Shown piece after piece: positions 27,217-36,871 of a DNA stretch of 64,000 nt. This stretch comes from Enterovibrio sp051650965. GTDB taxonomy: Bacteria > Pseudomonadota > Gammaproteobacteria > Enterobacterales > Vibrionaceae. Both the position numbers and the translations under genes were made by a program. Location: assembly GCA_051650965.1 (NCBI GenBank), contig JBOFRL010000037.1:39177-103176 (forward strand), given 5' to 3'. Every line of letters starts with the position of its first letter. Within the stretch, counting starts at the first letter, position 1. The notes under the pieces are model-generated. The model made no database searches and had not been told where the DNA came from. It saw nothing but the letters and a program-made list of their open reading frames with translations.

Positions 27217-28437
27217 ATGACAGGGTTAATACGCCAATTTATCAAGATGGAGTCCGCCAGCGGTATCATCTTGATTGTAGCCGCTTTAATTGCAATGGGG
27301 ATCGCAAACTCGGGGCTGCAAGAGCTGTATCACGGCACTTTGCATGCCTATGTCGCGGGGCTTTCTGTCTCGCATTGGATAAACGACGCCCTCATGGCGA
27401 TCTTCTTTTTGCTGATCGGACTTGAGGTTAAGCGTGAGCTCATCGAAGGGGCGCTAAATAGCAAGGAAAAAGCAATTTTCCCTGCGATTGCCGCCGTTGG
27501 CGGCATGCTTGCGCCGGCATTGATCTATTTTCTTTTCAACAAAGCTGATCCAAGTCTGGTCCATGGCTGGGCAATTCCAGCCGCAACGGATATCGCATTT
27601 GCACTTGGTGTGCTTGCGCTACTGGGCAAGCGCGTGCCGATCGCTTTAAAAGTGTTTTTGTTAGCGCTCGCGATTATCGACGATCTGGGCGTTATCGTGA
27701 TCATTGCACTCTTTTACAGCAGTGATATGTCATTTGTGGCGTTAGGCGGCGCGGCGGCGGCGATCCTAGGGCTGGTATTTATGAATATGAAGGGCGTTGT
27801 CGCCATTCGCTGGTACTTGCTGCTGGGACTGATCCTTTGGTTCTGCGTGCTCAAATCAGGCGTGCATGCTACCCTTGCCGGCGTTATTTTGGGCTTTTGT
27901 GTGCCACTTAACAGCAACAAAGCGCAAGCCGGCGCGCAAGACGAGCACTCTCCGCTCAAGAAAATGGAGCATTTCATCCATCCGTACTCGTCATTTTTCA
28001 TTCTGCCGCTGTTTGCATTTGCCAACGCCGGAATTTCGTTAGACGGGATTTCGTGGAGCAGCCTTGGTAACTCAGTGACGCTCGGCGTTGCAGCCGGTCT
28101 TTTGTTTGGTAAGCCTTTGGGGATCTTCACTTTTAGCTGGTTGTCAGTTAAAGCAGGTTTTGCCAAGTTACCCGACGGCATCACTTTCCGCCACATTTTC
28201 GCCGTATCGGTGCTGTGCGGCATCGGCTTTACCATGTCCATCTTCATCTCCTCGCTGGCATTCGTAAATGCTGATCAGGCGCTGGTGACCTATTCGAAGC
28301 TGGGGATCTTGCTCGGCTCGACAACGGCCGCGGTGCTTGGCTATAGCATACTGAACATTGCGCTGCCAAAAACGCCAGCGGCGCCTGTTGCTGAGGAAAA
28401 AGCGATAGAAGCTGCTGAAGATAAGCAAGACTACTGA
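27217..28437 (+). CDS. nhaA: Na+/H+ antiporter NhaA
   Basis: 406 residues, 12 membrane spans expected. Exports Na+ in exchange for H+ and protects from salt and alkali. The ion-binding aspartate pair is D155-D156 in AIIDDLG, and D125 in PAATDIAFALG matches E. coli D133. LKSGVHATLAGV and GKPLGI are family blocks. The ATG at 27217 has AGGAG; a TTG six codons earlier is not needed. C-terminal tail is longer and charged compared with E. coli. No nhaR regulator gene is adjacent. Confidence 0.96.
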   Translation: MTGLIRQFIKMESASGIILIVAALIAMGIANSGLQELYHGTLHAYVAGLSVSHWINDALMAIFFLLIGLEVKRELIEGALNSKEKAIFPAIAAVGGMLAPALIYFLFNKADPSLVHGWAIPAATDIAFALGVLALLGKRVPIALKVFLLALAIIDDLGVIVIIALFYSSDMSFVALGGAAAAILGLVFMNMKGVVAIRWYLLLGLILWFCVLKSGVHATLAGVILGFCVPLNSNKAQAGAQDEHSPLKKMEHFIHPYSSFFILPLFAFANAGISLDGISWSSLGNSVTLGVAAGLLFGKPLGIFTFSWLSVKAGFAKLPDGITFRHIFAVSVLCGIGFTMSIFISSLAFVNADQALVTYSKLGILLGSTTAAVLGYSILNIALPKTPAAPVAEEKAIEAAEDKQDY

Positions 28438-28460
28438 GTTAAACTGTACATCGATTTGCA

Positions 28461-28489
28461 AACGCCAAGCAATGCTTGGTGTTTTTTTA
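28461..28489 (+). terminator. Terminator of nhaA
   Basis: 10-bp stem AACGCCAAGC/GCTTGGTGTT (one G-U) with AAT loop, followed by a T-run. Confidence 0.87.
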
Positions 28490-28544
28490 TGGTTTGCGTG
28501 AGGCGTAACCGCTGTGCGGCGCTCACTTTGGCACACGCAAAAAC

Positions 28545-28574
28545 AAAAAGGGCCAACCGCAGTTGACCCTTTTC
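28545..28574 (-). terminator. Terminator of rpsT
   Basis: Stem GGGCCAAC/GTTGACCC (one G-U) with CGCA loop, flanked by A/T runs, just behind the rpsT stop on the minus strand. Confidence 0.85.
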
Positions 28575-28589
28575 AAAATAGCATTCGCA

Positions 28590-28850
28590 TTACATCGCTT
28601 TAATTTGCGCTGCAATTTTTGACTTGTGACGTGCTGCTTTGTTCTTGTGGATCAGGCCTTTGCTCGCCATACGATCTAAGATCGGCTGCGCGGTTGCAAA
28701 TGCTGCAGTTGCGGCAGCTTTATCGCCAGAAGCAATAGCGGCGATAGTTTTCTTTAGGTAAGTGCGCATCATTGAGCGACGGCTAGCGTTGTGCTGACGG
28801 CTCTTTTCAGACTGAATGGCACGTTTCTTAGCAGATTTAATATTCGCCAA
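28590..28850 (-). CDS. rpsT: 30S ribosomal protein S20
   Basis: 86 residues. Primary 16S rRNA-binding protein. N-terminus ANIKSAKKRAIQSEK and GLIHKNKAARHKS are S20 signatures. The start is a TTG at 28850, the same rare start as E. coli rpsT (UUG), with GGGAG about ten bases upstream. In E. coli S20 represses its own translation and the UUG start is part of that control; conservation here suggests the same. Divergent to murJ, as in E. coli. Confidence 0.95.
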   Translation of the reverse strand: MANIKSAKKRAIQSEKSRQHNASRRSMMRTYLKKTIAAIASGDKAAATAAFATAQPILDRMASKGLIHKNKAARHKSKIAAQIKAM

Positions 28851-29100
28851 GGGTAGTACTCCCAAAACTTGTCTTTGGTGAAAATTTAAGGTCGAGAAAT
28901 ATGCCTCGAACCGCGATCATTGTCAATTCATTTGTGCAAATATCCGCCGCTTTGGCTCGCGGCTTTGCTTTGCAATAGCATGTGGCGGACATCGCGGTTA
29001 ATATGCTGTGAATAGTAACAGCAATTTTGCTGGCAAGTAAGTTTTTATTGCGTTTTACCGCGATTGGCTGCGGTTTTGTGTGGCAAAAAAGGATGATTGA

Positions 29101-30663
29101 GTGAGTAAGCGATTGTTTAAAGTCGGAATGGTTGTCAGCGGAATGACGATGATTTCGCGGGTGTTGGGTCTGGTGCGTGATGTGGTGGTCGCGAATTTGC
29201 TCGGCGCTGGTGCGGCGGGCGACGTCTTCTTTTTAGCGAATAAAATTCCTAACTTTTTACGCCGTCTTTTTGCAGAAGGCGCTTTTTCGCAAGCTTTTAT
29301 TCCGGTTTTGGCAGAATATCACGCAAGCGACGATAAAAGTCAAATGCGCGAATTTATCGCCTACGTTTCGGGGACGCTGGGACTTTTAGTCACGCTGGTT
29401 ACCGCGCTTGGCATGCTGGGCGCGCCGGTGATCACCGCGTTATTTGCGATGGGGTGGTTTGTCGATTGGCTAAATGATGGCGCGATGGGGGCAAAATTTG
29501 AGCTGGCCTCATTTTTATTGGTGATCACCTTTCCCTATCTGTGGTTTATCACGCTGGTCGCCTTTGCCGGCTCCGTGCTCAACACGCTGGGAAAATTTGC
29601 CGTCTCTTCGTTTAGTCCGGTCTTTTTAAATATCGCCATGATCGGCGCGGCGCTGCTGCTTTCGCCGCACTTAGATAAGCCTGAAATGGGGCTTGCGCTC
29701 GGCGTCTTTTTAGGTGGTTTGCTGCAGTTTTTGTTTCAAATCCCGTTTTTGTACAAAGAGGGGATGCTGGTGCGTCCGCGCTGGGGCTGGAAACATCCCG
29801 GGGTGGTGAAAATTCGCACCTTGATGATCCCGGCGCTATTTGGCGTATCGGTGAGTCAAATTAACCTGCTGCTCGACACTTTTTTAGCCAGTTTTCTTGC
29901 AACCGGTTCATTAAGCTGGCTTTATTACTCCGATCGCCTTTTGGAATTTCCTTTAGGGCTGTTTGGCATCGCGATTGCGACCGTAATTTTGCCCGCGCTG
30001 TCAAAACGCCATGCGCAGCAATCACAAGAGCATTTCGCCGTGACAATGGACTGGGGCGTGCGGATGGTGCTGTTTTTGGGCGCGCCGGCGATGGTGGGGA
30101 TCATTGTGCTGGCAAAGCCAATGCTGATGGTGCTGTTTATGCGCGGCGAATTTGGCGTTGATGACGTGAATGCGGCGTCACTGTCGCTGACAGCGTATTG
30201 CGCAGGGCTGCTTAACTTCATGCTGATCAAAGTGTTAGCGCCGGGCTATTACGCGCGCCAAGACACCAAAACGCCGGTGCGCTATGGCATCATTGCCATG
30301 GTGAGCAATATGGCGTTCAATTTGCCGCTGGCGTACTTTTTCGGCTACGTCGGGCTTGCGATCGCGACGGCGTTGTCTGCATTGGTCAATGCTGTGTTAT
30401 TGTATCGCGGTTTGCATATCGCCAACGTTTATCGCATGAGCAAAGTTACCCTATTATTTGCGCTGCGCTTATTTTTTGGGGTGTTGCTAATGGGGGGCTT
30501 GGTTTATTATTTTCTGCCCGATCAGCAACACTGGTTGTCAATGGCAATGAGCGAAAAATTGTTGTGGCTAGGTGGCTTAATAGCGCTTGGCGGTACCAGT
30601 TACCTTGCAACCTTGATGCTCGTTGGTGTGCGCGTGTCGCACATTCAGGCAAAACAGATTTAA
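29101..30663 (+). CDS. murJ: Lipid II flippase MurJ
   Basis: 520 residues, about 14 membrane spans of the MOP superfamily. Flips lipid II across the inner membrane for peptidoglycan synthesis. The N-terminus with SRVLGLVRDVVVANLLGAG and NFLRRLFAEGAFSQAF is diagnostic (the Arg and Asp in these blocks line the cavity). Start is GTG preceded by AAGGATG. First gene of murJ-ribF-ileS-lspA-ispH, in the conserved order. Confidence 0.95.
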   Translation: MSKRLFKVGMVVSGMTMISRVLGLVRDVVVANLLGAGAAGDVFFLANKIPNFLRRLFAEGAFSQAFIPVLAEYHASDDKSQMREFIAYVSGTLGLLVTLVTALGMLGAPVITALFAMGWFVDWLNDGAMGAKFELASFLLVITFPYLWFITLVAFAGSVLNTLGKFAVSSFSPVFLNIAMIGAALLLSPHLDKPEMGLALGVFLGGLLQFLFQIPFLYKEGMLVRPRWGWKHPGVVKIRTLMIPALFGVSVSQINLLLDTFLASFLATGSLSWLYYSDRLLEFPLGLFGIAIATVILPALSKRHAQQSQEHFAVTMDWGVRMVLFLGAPAMVGIIVLAKPMLMVLFMRGEFGVDDVNAASLSLTAYCAGLLNFMLIKVLAPGYYARQDTKTPVRYGIIAMVSNMAFNLPLAYFFGYVGLAIATALSALVNAVLLYRGLHIANVYRMSKVTLLFALRLFFGVLLMGGLVYYFLPDQQHWLSMAMSEKLLWLGGLIALGGTSYLATLMLVGVRVSHIQAKQI

Positions 30664-30719
30664 TAACAAGTGGTTAGGGATTTTCCAGCAAAAGGCAGCA
30701 GTGAGGAAATAGTAACAGC

Positions 30720-31688
30720 ATGCAATTGATCCGAGGATGGCATAATTTACGCGCACGACACATGAATTGTGTGCTGACGATAGGCAATTTTGATGGCGTG
30801 CACTTAGGGCATCAGGCGGTGCTGCGCGGCGTGGTCGAGGCAGCGCGCCAGCGTCAGCTCTCATCCTGCGTCATGCTGTTTGAGCCGCAGCCGCGCGAGT
30901 TGTTTGCGCGTTTGACCAATCAAGTTCCGCCAGCGCGCCTTTGCCATTTTCGCGATAAATATCAGTACATTGCACAGCTTGGTATCGATAATCTGCTGCT
31001 GGTTAATTTTAACACCGCCTTTGCCGCGCTTGAGGCTTGCGACTTTGTCGATAAACTGCTGGTCGCGCAGCTCGGCGTGCAGCATCTGTTGGTGGGCGAT
31101 GATTTTGTGTTTGGCAAAAACAAAGTGGGATCATTTAGTTATTTGCAGCAAAATGCGCCATTTACAGTGGAACGCTCGGCGAGTTTAACGCTGCCAATCG
31201 GCGCGCAAGCAAGCCCGCTGCGCGTCAGCAGTACCGCGATCCGCGAAATGCTACAGGCGGGCGACTTTGAGCGCGCAACCAAGATGCTTGGTCGTCCGTA
31301 TTGCATGGAAGGGCGCGTTTTTCATGGCGATAAACGCGGTCGCCAGCTTGGTTTTCCCACAGCTAACTTATTGATAAAAAGAGAATATTGTGCGCTGATG
31401 GGGGTGTTTGCGGTAGCAGTGCAAACCCAATCGGGACGCTTTTTAGGCGTCGCAAACATAGGCAGTCGCCCCACATTAGGTGGAGAGCGAGTGCAACTTG
31501 AAGTTCATCTTTTTGATTTTAATGGAAATTTGTACGGGCAACGGATTGAAGTGCAGTTTTATCATAAACTGCGCGATGAGCAAAAATTTGCCTCCTTGCC
31601 AGCTTTACAGCGGCAAATTGAATCGGATGCTTTAGCAGCGCAGGCGTGGCTAAAGTTACACAACATCAGTGGTCATGACGGAAAATAG
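30720..31688 (+). CDS. ribF: Bifunctional riboflavin kinase / FAD synthetase RibF
   Basis: 322 residues. Makes FMN and FAD from riboflavin. The N-terminal FMN adenylyltransferase domain has GNFDGVHLGHQ (HxGH-type motif) and STAIR; the C-terminal riboflavin kinase domain begins near GRPYCMEG and has GFPTANL and NIGSRPT. Located six bases before ileS. Confidence 0.96.
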   Translation: MQLIRGWHNLRARHMNCVLTIGNFDGVHLGHQAVLRGVVEAARQRQLSSCVMLFEPQPRELFARLTNQVPPARLCHFRDKYQYIAQLGIDNLLLVNFNTAFAALEACDFVDKLLVAQLGVQHLLVGDDFVFGKNKVGSFSYLQQNAPFTVERSASLTLPIGAQASPLRVSSTAIREMLQAGDFERATKMLGRPYCMEGRVFHGDKRGRQLGFPTANLLIKREYCALMGVFAVAVQTQSGRFLGVANIGSRPTLGGERVQLEVHLFDFNGNLYGQRIEVQFYHKLRDEQKFASLPALQRQIESDALAAQAWLKLHNISGHDGK

Positions 31689-31694
31689 AGCGCG

Positions 31695-34529
31695 ATGAAA
31701 AATTTTAAACAGACCTTAAACCTTCCTGAAACTGCCTTTGCTATGCGTGGCGATTTAGCCAAACGTGAACCGCAGATGCTGGCGCGTTGGTACGAACAAG
31801 ATCTCTACGGTCAAATTCGCAAGGCCAAGCAAGGCAAAAAGCGCTTTATTTTGCATGACGGCCCTCCTTATGCAAACGGCAATATTCACATTGGCCACGC
31901 TATCAATAAGATTTTAAAAGACATTATTATCAAGGCCAAAACGCTTTCTGACTTTGACGCGCCGTATGTGCCAGGGTGGGACTGCCACGGTCTGCCGATT
32001 GAGTTGATGGTGGAAAAAAAGGTTGGTAAGCCTGGGCAAAAAATTACGCCTGCGCAATTTCGCGAGCAGTGCCGTGCGTATGCAACGCAGCAAATAGATG
32101 GACAAAAGGCTGATTTCAAACGCCTTGGCGTGCTAGGCGCGTGGGATGAGCCGTATTTGACCATGGATTTTGCAACCGAAGCGAACATCATTCGCACGCT
32201 TGGCAAAATCGCCTCAAATGGCCATCTGGAAAAAGGCTTTAAGCCGGTGCACTGGTGTAGCGACTGCGGTTCTGCGCTGGCGGAAGCGGAAGTGGAGTAC
32301 AAGGACAAAGTTTCGCCGGCTATCGACGTATTGTTCCGCGCGCGTGATGAAAAGAGCGTGCTGAGCCAATTTTCGCTTGCCGATGGCCATCAAGGCAAAG
32401 GCGACGTGGCCGCCGTTATTTGGACCACCACGCCTTGGACGCTGCCAGCAAACCGCGCCGTGGCGCTTGCGAGCGACATCGAGTACGCGCTGGTACAAGT
32501 GGAGACGGACAAAGAGCACGCCCCGCTGCGCCTCATTATCGCCAGTGCGCTGGTCACCAGCGTGATGCAGCGAGCCGGTATCACTCATTATCACAACCTT
32601 GGTTTTTGCCAAGGCGCGCAGCTTGAACACCTGCGTTTCGCGCACCCCTTCTATGACTTTGATGTGCCAGCGATTTTAGGCGAGCACGTGACGACTGATT
32701 CCGGTACGGGCATCGTGCACACCGCACCTGGCCACGGTCAAGATGACTTTGTGGTGGGACAAAAATATCAGCTCGAAGTCGCAAACCCTGTGGGCAGCAA
32801 CGGCGTTTATCTGCCTGACACGCTCTTTTTTGCCGGTCAGCACGTCTTTAAAGCCAACGACAGTGTGATTGAAAAGCTCAAAGAGTGCGGCGCGCTGCTT
32901 CACCACTTTGCTTATGAGCACAGCTACCCGCACTGCTGGCGCCATAAAACCCCAATCATCTTCCGCGCCACGCCGCAGTGGTTTGTCGCGATGGATAAGC
33001 AAGGGCTGCGCGCGCAGGCGCTGTCAGAAATTAAAAAGGTGCAATGGGTACCAGAATGGGGCGAGCAGCGCATCGAAGCGATGGTTGAAGGCCGTCCTGA
33101 TTGGTGTATTTCGCGCCAGCGTACTTGGGGCGTGCCGATGGCGCTGTTTGTGCACAAGCACACCGCGCAGCTGCATCCTAATACACTAGAGCTTATCGAG
33201 CAGGTCGCGCTATGCGTTGAGCAAAGCGGCATTCAAGCGTGGTGGGATCTTGACGCAAAAGAGCTGCTGGGCGCGGATGCCGATGATTATGAAAAAGTGC
33301 AAGATACGCTTGATGTCTGGTTTGACTCAGGCGTGACGCACTCGGCGGTGGTTGACGCGCGTGCTGAATTTGCGGGCGATGAAATTGACATGTATTTGGA
33401 AGGCTCTGATCAACACCGCGGCTGGTTCCAGTCGTCGCTACTGACCAGTGTAGCTATCAAAAATCGCGCGCCGTTTAAAAAAGTGCTTACGCACGGTTTT
33501 GCCGTCGATGCCAACGGGCGCAAGATGTCAAAATCGCAGGGCAACGTGGTTGCGCCGCATGAAGTGATCAACAAATACGGCGCCGACATTCTAAGACTGT
33601 GGGTTGCGTCAACCGATTACACCAGCGAAATTCGCACCTCGGATGAAATTTTCAAACGTAGCGCAGATGCTTACCGGCGCATTCGCAACACCGCGCGCTT
33701 CTTGCTTGCGAACCTAAACGGCTTTGATCCGCGTACCGATTTGGTCGCGCCAAGTGAGCTTGTGGCGGTGGATCGCTGGGCGGTAGGTAAGGCGCTGCAA
33801 GCGCAAACCGAAATTGTACACGCTTTTGATGAGTGCAATTTTTCGCAAGTGGTGCAGCGTTTAATGCAGTTTTGCTCGGTGGAGATGGGCTCGTTCTATC
33901 TCGATATCATTAAAGATCGCCAGTACACGGCAAAAACGGGCGGGCATGCGCACCGCAGCTGTCAAACGGCGCTCTTTCATATCGCTGAAGCGCTGGTGCG
34001 CTGGATGGCGCCAATTATGCCGTTCACCGCTGATGAAATTTGGCAGCACCTGCCAGGCGAGCGCGAGCCGTTTGTTTTCACGCAGTGCTGGTACGACAAA
34101 CTGTTTGCGCTGGGCAATGATGAGCGCGTGAATGACGAAACGTGGCAGCAGCTTTTGCAAGTGCGCGCGGCGGTCAACAAGGAGCTTGAGCAGGCGCGAA
34201 ACGACAAGCTATTTGGCAGCTCGCTTGAGGCGGCGGTCAGCTTATACGCGGCGCCTGCGCTACTTGCAAGCCTGACCGCTTTAGGTGACGAGCTGCGCTT
34301 TGTGCTGCTGACCTCAAAAGTGAGCGTGCATGAATTGAGCCGTGCGCCGCAAGCTGTGCATGCAACGGAGCTTGCCGGTTTGTCGGTGCTTATCGAGCGT
34401 GTTGACGCGCCAAAATGCGAGCGCTGCTGGCACCACGTTGCTGATGTCAGCATGACCGAATACGGTGAGATCTGTGGCCGCTGCGTCACGAACTTGACCG
34501 GCGCGGGTGAAATTCGAGAATTTGCCTAA
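31695..34529 (+). CDS. ileS: Isoleucyl-tRNA synthetase
   Basis: 944 residues, class I synthetase of the bacterial type. HIGH motif in NGNIHIGHA, KMSKS in GRKMSKSQGN, editing (CP1) domain with WTTTPWTLPANRA and GTGIVHTAPGHG. The C-terminal zinc site has CERCWHH and CGRCV. Nothing suggests the mupirocin-resistant IleS2 type. GCGCG precedes the ATG with little Shine-Dalgarno match; the coupling to ribF probably helps initiation. Confidence 0.97.
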   Translation: MKNFKQTLNLPETAFAMRGDLAKREPQMLARWYEQDLYGQIRKAKQGKKRFILHDGPPYANGNIHIGHAINKILKDIIIKAKTLSDFDAPYVPGWDCHGLPIELMVEKKVGKPGQKITPAQFREQCRAYATQQIDGQKADFKRLGVLGAWDEPYLTMDFATEANIIRTLGKIASNGHLEKGFKPVHWCSDCGSALAEAEVEYKDKVSPAIDVLFRARDEKSVLSQFSLADGHQGKGDVAAVIWTTTPWTLPANRAVALASDIEYALVQVETDKEHAPLRLIIASALVTSVMQRAGITHYHNLGFCQGAQLEHLRFAHPFYDFDVPAILGEHVTTDSGTGIVHTAPGHGQDDFVVGQKYQLEVANPVGSNGVYLPDTLFFAGQHVFKANDSVIEKLKECGALLHHFAYEHSYPHCWRHKTPIIFRATPQWFVAMDKQGLRAQALSEIKKVQWVPEWGEQRIEAMVEGRPDWCISRQRTWGVPMALFVHKHTAQLHPNTLELIEQVALCVEQSGIQAWWDLDAKELLGADADDYEKVQDTLDVWFDSGVTHSAVVDARAEFAGDEIDMYLEGSDQHRGWFQSSLLTSVAIKNRAPFKKVLTHGFAVDANGRKMSKSQGNVVAPHEVINKYGADILRLWVASTDYTSEIRTSDEIFKRSADAYRRIRNTARFLLANLNGFDPRTDLVAPSELVAVDRWAVGKALQAQTEIVHAFDECNFSQVVQRLMQFCSVEMGSFYLDIIKDRQYTAKTGGHAHRSCQTALFHIAEALVRWMAPIMPFTADEIWQHLPGEREPFVFTQCWYDKLFALGNDERVNDETWQQLLQVRAAVNKELEQARNDKLFGSSLEAAVSLYAAPALLASLTALGDELRFVLLTSKVSVHELSRAPQAVHATELAGLSVLIERVDAPKCERCWHHVADVSMTEYGEICGRCVTNLTGAGEIREFA

Positions 34530-34544
34530 TTACAAGGAGATGGG

Positions 34545-35060
34545 ATGCAAAGGATCACTTTAAAGCAATCTGGACTGCGCTGGCTGTGGCTGGCCGGTTT
34601 GATGCTGGTAATCGATATTGGCACAAAATTTTGGGTGATGAACAGCATCGGTTATGGGTGGGAGCATCGCATCGAAATTTTCCCATTTTTCAATTTGTTG
34701 CATGTGCACAACTACGGCGCTGCTTTTAGCTTTTTAAGCGATGCCGGCGGTTGGCAGCGCTGGTTTTTTGCAAGTCTTGCGCTGGGCGTTTGTGCGATGT
34801 TGCTGGTGTGGATGCGCCAGCTTCCCGCTACCAATAAGCTGCTCAATATCGCCTACGCGATGGTGATAGGCGGCGCGCTTGGCAATTTGTTTGACCGGCT
34901 TGTCCACGGCTATGTTGTTGATTTTCTAGACTTCTATTACAAGCAATACCACTGGCCTGCCTTTAATGTGGCAGACATTGCGATTTGCGTTGGCGCGGGA
35001 CTGATTTTGCTCGAAAGTTTTTTACACGAGGAAAAACCGCAAACGGTAGGGGACAAATGA
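34545..35060 (+). CDS. lspA: Lipoprotein signal peptidase II
   Basis: 171 residues, four membrane spans. Cleaves the signal peptide of diacylated prolipoproteins. Catalytic aspartates D117 (GNLFDR) and D144 (FNVADI); the conserved N-terminal D24 (VIDIGTK) and VHNYGAAFSFL loop are present. AAGGAGA before the ATG. Its TGA overlaps the ispH ATG (ATGA); the fkpB gene found between lspA and ispH in E. coli is missing. Confidence 0.96.
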   Translation: MQRITLKQSGLRWLWLAGLMLVIDIGTKFWVMNSIGYGWEHRIEIFPFFNLLHVHNYGAAFSFLSDAGGWQRWFFASLALGVCAMLLVWMRQLPATNKLLNIAYAMVIGGALGNLFDRLVHGYVVDFLDFYYKQYHWPAFNVADIAICVGAGLILLESFLHEEKPQTVGDK

Positions 35061-36001
35061 GAGTTTTATTGGCCAATCCGCGCGGCTTTTGCGCGGGAGT
35101 AGATAGAGCGATTGCCATCGTGGAGCGCGCGCTTGAGCTGTTTGCCGCGCCCATCTATGTGCGCCATGAAGTGGTGCATAACCGCTTTGTGGTGGAAGGG
35201 CTTAAGGCGCGTGGTGCGATTTTCGTTGAAGAGCTCGATGAGGTGCCGCGAGGCGCGATCGTGATCTTTTCGGCGCACGGCGTAGCGCAGTCGGTGCGCG
35301 AAGAAGCGAAGCTGCGCGAGCTGCAAGTGTTTGATGCTACATGTCCTTTGGTTACCAAAGTGCACATGGAAGTTGCGCGCGCTAGCCGCAAAAATGCTGA
35401 AGTGGTGCTGATCGGTCATGCCGGTCACCCTGAGGTCAATGGCACGATGGGGCAGTACGCCAGCACGCAAGGCGCTATCTATTTGATTGAAACAATAGAA
35501 GATGTCGCAAAGCTGCAAGTAAAGCAGCCTGACAATCTGTACTTTGTCAGTCAAACCACACTTTCTATTGATGAAACGCAGGCGATTGTGGCGGCGCTGC
35601 GCGCTAAGTTTGCCAACATCCAAGGCCCGCACAAAGACGACATTTGCTACGCGACGCAAAACCGCCAAGACGCGGTGCGTGAGCTTGCGCTGCATTCGGA
35701 CGTGGTGATTGTGGTGGGCTCTAAAAACAGCTCGAACTCAAATCGGCTGCGCGAGCTTGCGCAAAAGATGGGCGTGCCGGCTTATCTTGTTGATCAAGCT
35801 CAAGATGTGGATGGAAGTTGGCTGCAAGGCTGCGCAGTGGTAGGCATTACGGCTGGCGCATCTGCGCCGCAGCCGCTGGTTGAGCTTATTATCGAGCGGA
35901 TCAAAGCGCTGGGCGCGACCTACGTAGAAGAGCTGACTGGCAAAGAAGAAAAAATGGTTTTTGAATTGCCAAAAGAGTTACAAATTAAGCAGTTAAGTTA
36001 A
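35057..36001 (+). CDS. ispH: 4-hydroxy-3-methylbut-2-enyl diphosphate reductase IspH
   Basis: 314 residues. Last step of the MEP isoprenoid pathway, giving IPP and DMAPP. The [4Fe-4S] cysteines are Cys12 (GFCAGVD), one in DATCPLV and one in DDICYATQNRQ. HGVAQSV, GHAGHPEVNGTMGQ and SKNSSNSNRL are family blocks, with the catalytic Glu expected in the HPEVNGTMGQ region. The ATG at 35057 overlaps the lspA stop; a longer frame from 34985 lies inside lspA and is discounted. Confidence 0.97.
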   Translation: MRVLLANPRGFCAGVDRAIAIVERALELFAAPIYVRHEVVHNRFVVEGLKARGAIFVEELDEVPRGAIVIFSAHGVAQSVREEAKLRELQVFDATCPLVTKVHMEVARASRKNAEVVLIGHAGHPEVNGTMGQYASTQGAIYLIETIEDVAKLQVKQPDNLYFVSQTTLSIDETQAIVAALRAKFANIQGPHKDDICYATQNRQDAVRELALHSDVVIVVGSKNSSNSNRLRELAQKMGVPAYLVDQAQDVDGSWLQGCAVVGITAGASAPQPLVELIIERIKALGATYVEELTGKEEKMVFELPKELQIKQLS

Positions 36002-36019
36002 TTATCAGAAAGGGACGCT

Positions 36020-36826
36020 ATGCTCAAAATTGCGATAGCCGGAGCGGCAGGAAAAATGGGGCGCGCTTTAATTGCGTCCGTGCATGCTAACCGCGAGCTG
36101 CAGCTGTGCGCGGCGATTGACCGCCCTGACAGCACGCTGCTTGGCTGTGATGCTGGGGAGCTTGCGGGGCTTGGTCACATTGGAGTGCCCGTAACTGGCG
36201 CGCTGCAAGAGGCGCTGGCAAACTTGGATGTGCTGATTGATTTTAGCTCGCCGGCCGCGACGATGGCGCATCTCGCGCTTTGCCGCAGCGCGGATAAAAA
36301 AATGGTGATCGGCGCCACTGGGTTTTCGCATGAGCAGCAGGCGACGATTGCCGCTGTGCGGGATACCGCGCTGGTGATCGCGCCAAATTACAGCGTCGGT
36401 GTTAACGTGCTGTTTAAGCTGCTAGAAAAGGCGGCTACGGTGATGGGTGAAAGCTGCGATATCGAAATTATCGAAGCGCATCATCGTCATAAAGTGGACG
36501 CGCCATCGGGCACCGCCCTTGGCATGGGCAAGGCGATTGCTGGTGCGCTGGGTAAAGAGCTGGCTGATGTGGCTGTGTTTGCGCGTGAAGGCAACGCCTG
36601 CGCTCGCAAATCTGGCGAGATTGGCTTTGCGACTGTGCGCGGCGGCGATATTGTCGGCGAGCATACGGCGATGTTTGCTGCGCTTGGCGAGCGGCTTGAG
36701 ATCAGCCACAAAGCTTCGAGCCGCGACACTTTTGCACATGGCGCGGTGCGTGCGGCGACGTGGCTTGCCTTGCAGCCAAATGGCGTCTACAGCATGCAAG
36801 ATGTGCTGCAGTTACATGATTTGTAA
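36020..36826 (+). CDS. dapB: 4-hydroxy-tetrahydrodipicolinate reductase DapB
   Basis: 268 residues. Lysine and diaminopimelate pathway. N-terminal NAD(P)-binding AGAAGKMGR; substrate site IIEAHHRHKVDAPSGTAL with the catalytic His pair and Lys; GATGFS and ANYSVGVN strands. In many gammaproteobacteria dapB precedes carAB directly; here an insertion of about 1.8 kb with one or two accessory genes separates them. Confidence 0.96.
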   Translation: MLKIAIAGAAGKMGRALIASVHANRELQLCAAIDRPDSTLLGCDAGELAGLGHIGVPVTGALQEALANLDVLIDFSSPAATMAHLALCRSADKKMVIGATGFSHEQQATIAAVRDTALVIAPNYSVGVNVLFKLLEKAATVMGESCDIEIIEAHHRHKVDAPSGTALGMGKAIAGALGKELADVAVFAREGNACARKSGEIGFATVRGGDIVGEHTAMFAALGERLEISHKASSRDTFAHGAVRAATWLALQPNGVYSMQDVLQLHDL

Positions 36827-36841
36827 GTCTTTTTAGTCACC

Positions 36842-36871
36842 TTGAGCAAACAACCTCGTTTGCTCAAATTT
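36842..36871 (+). terminator. Possible terminator of dapB
   Basis: 10-bp perfect stem TTGAGCAAAC/GTTTGCTCAA with loop AACCTC, followed by ATTTCCC: a good stem but a poor T-run. Confidence 0.5.
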
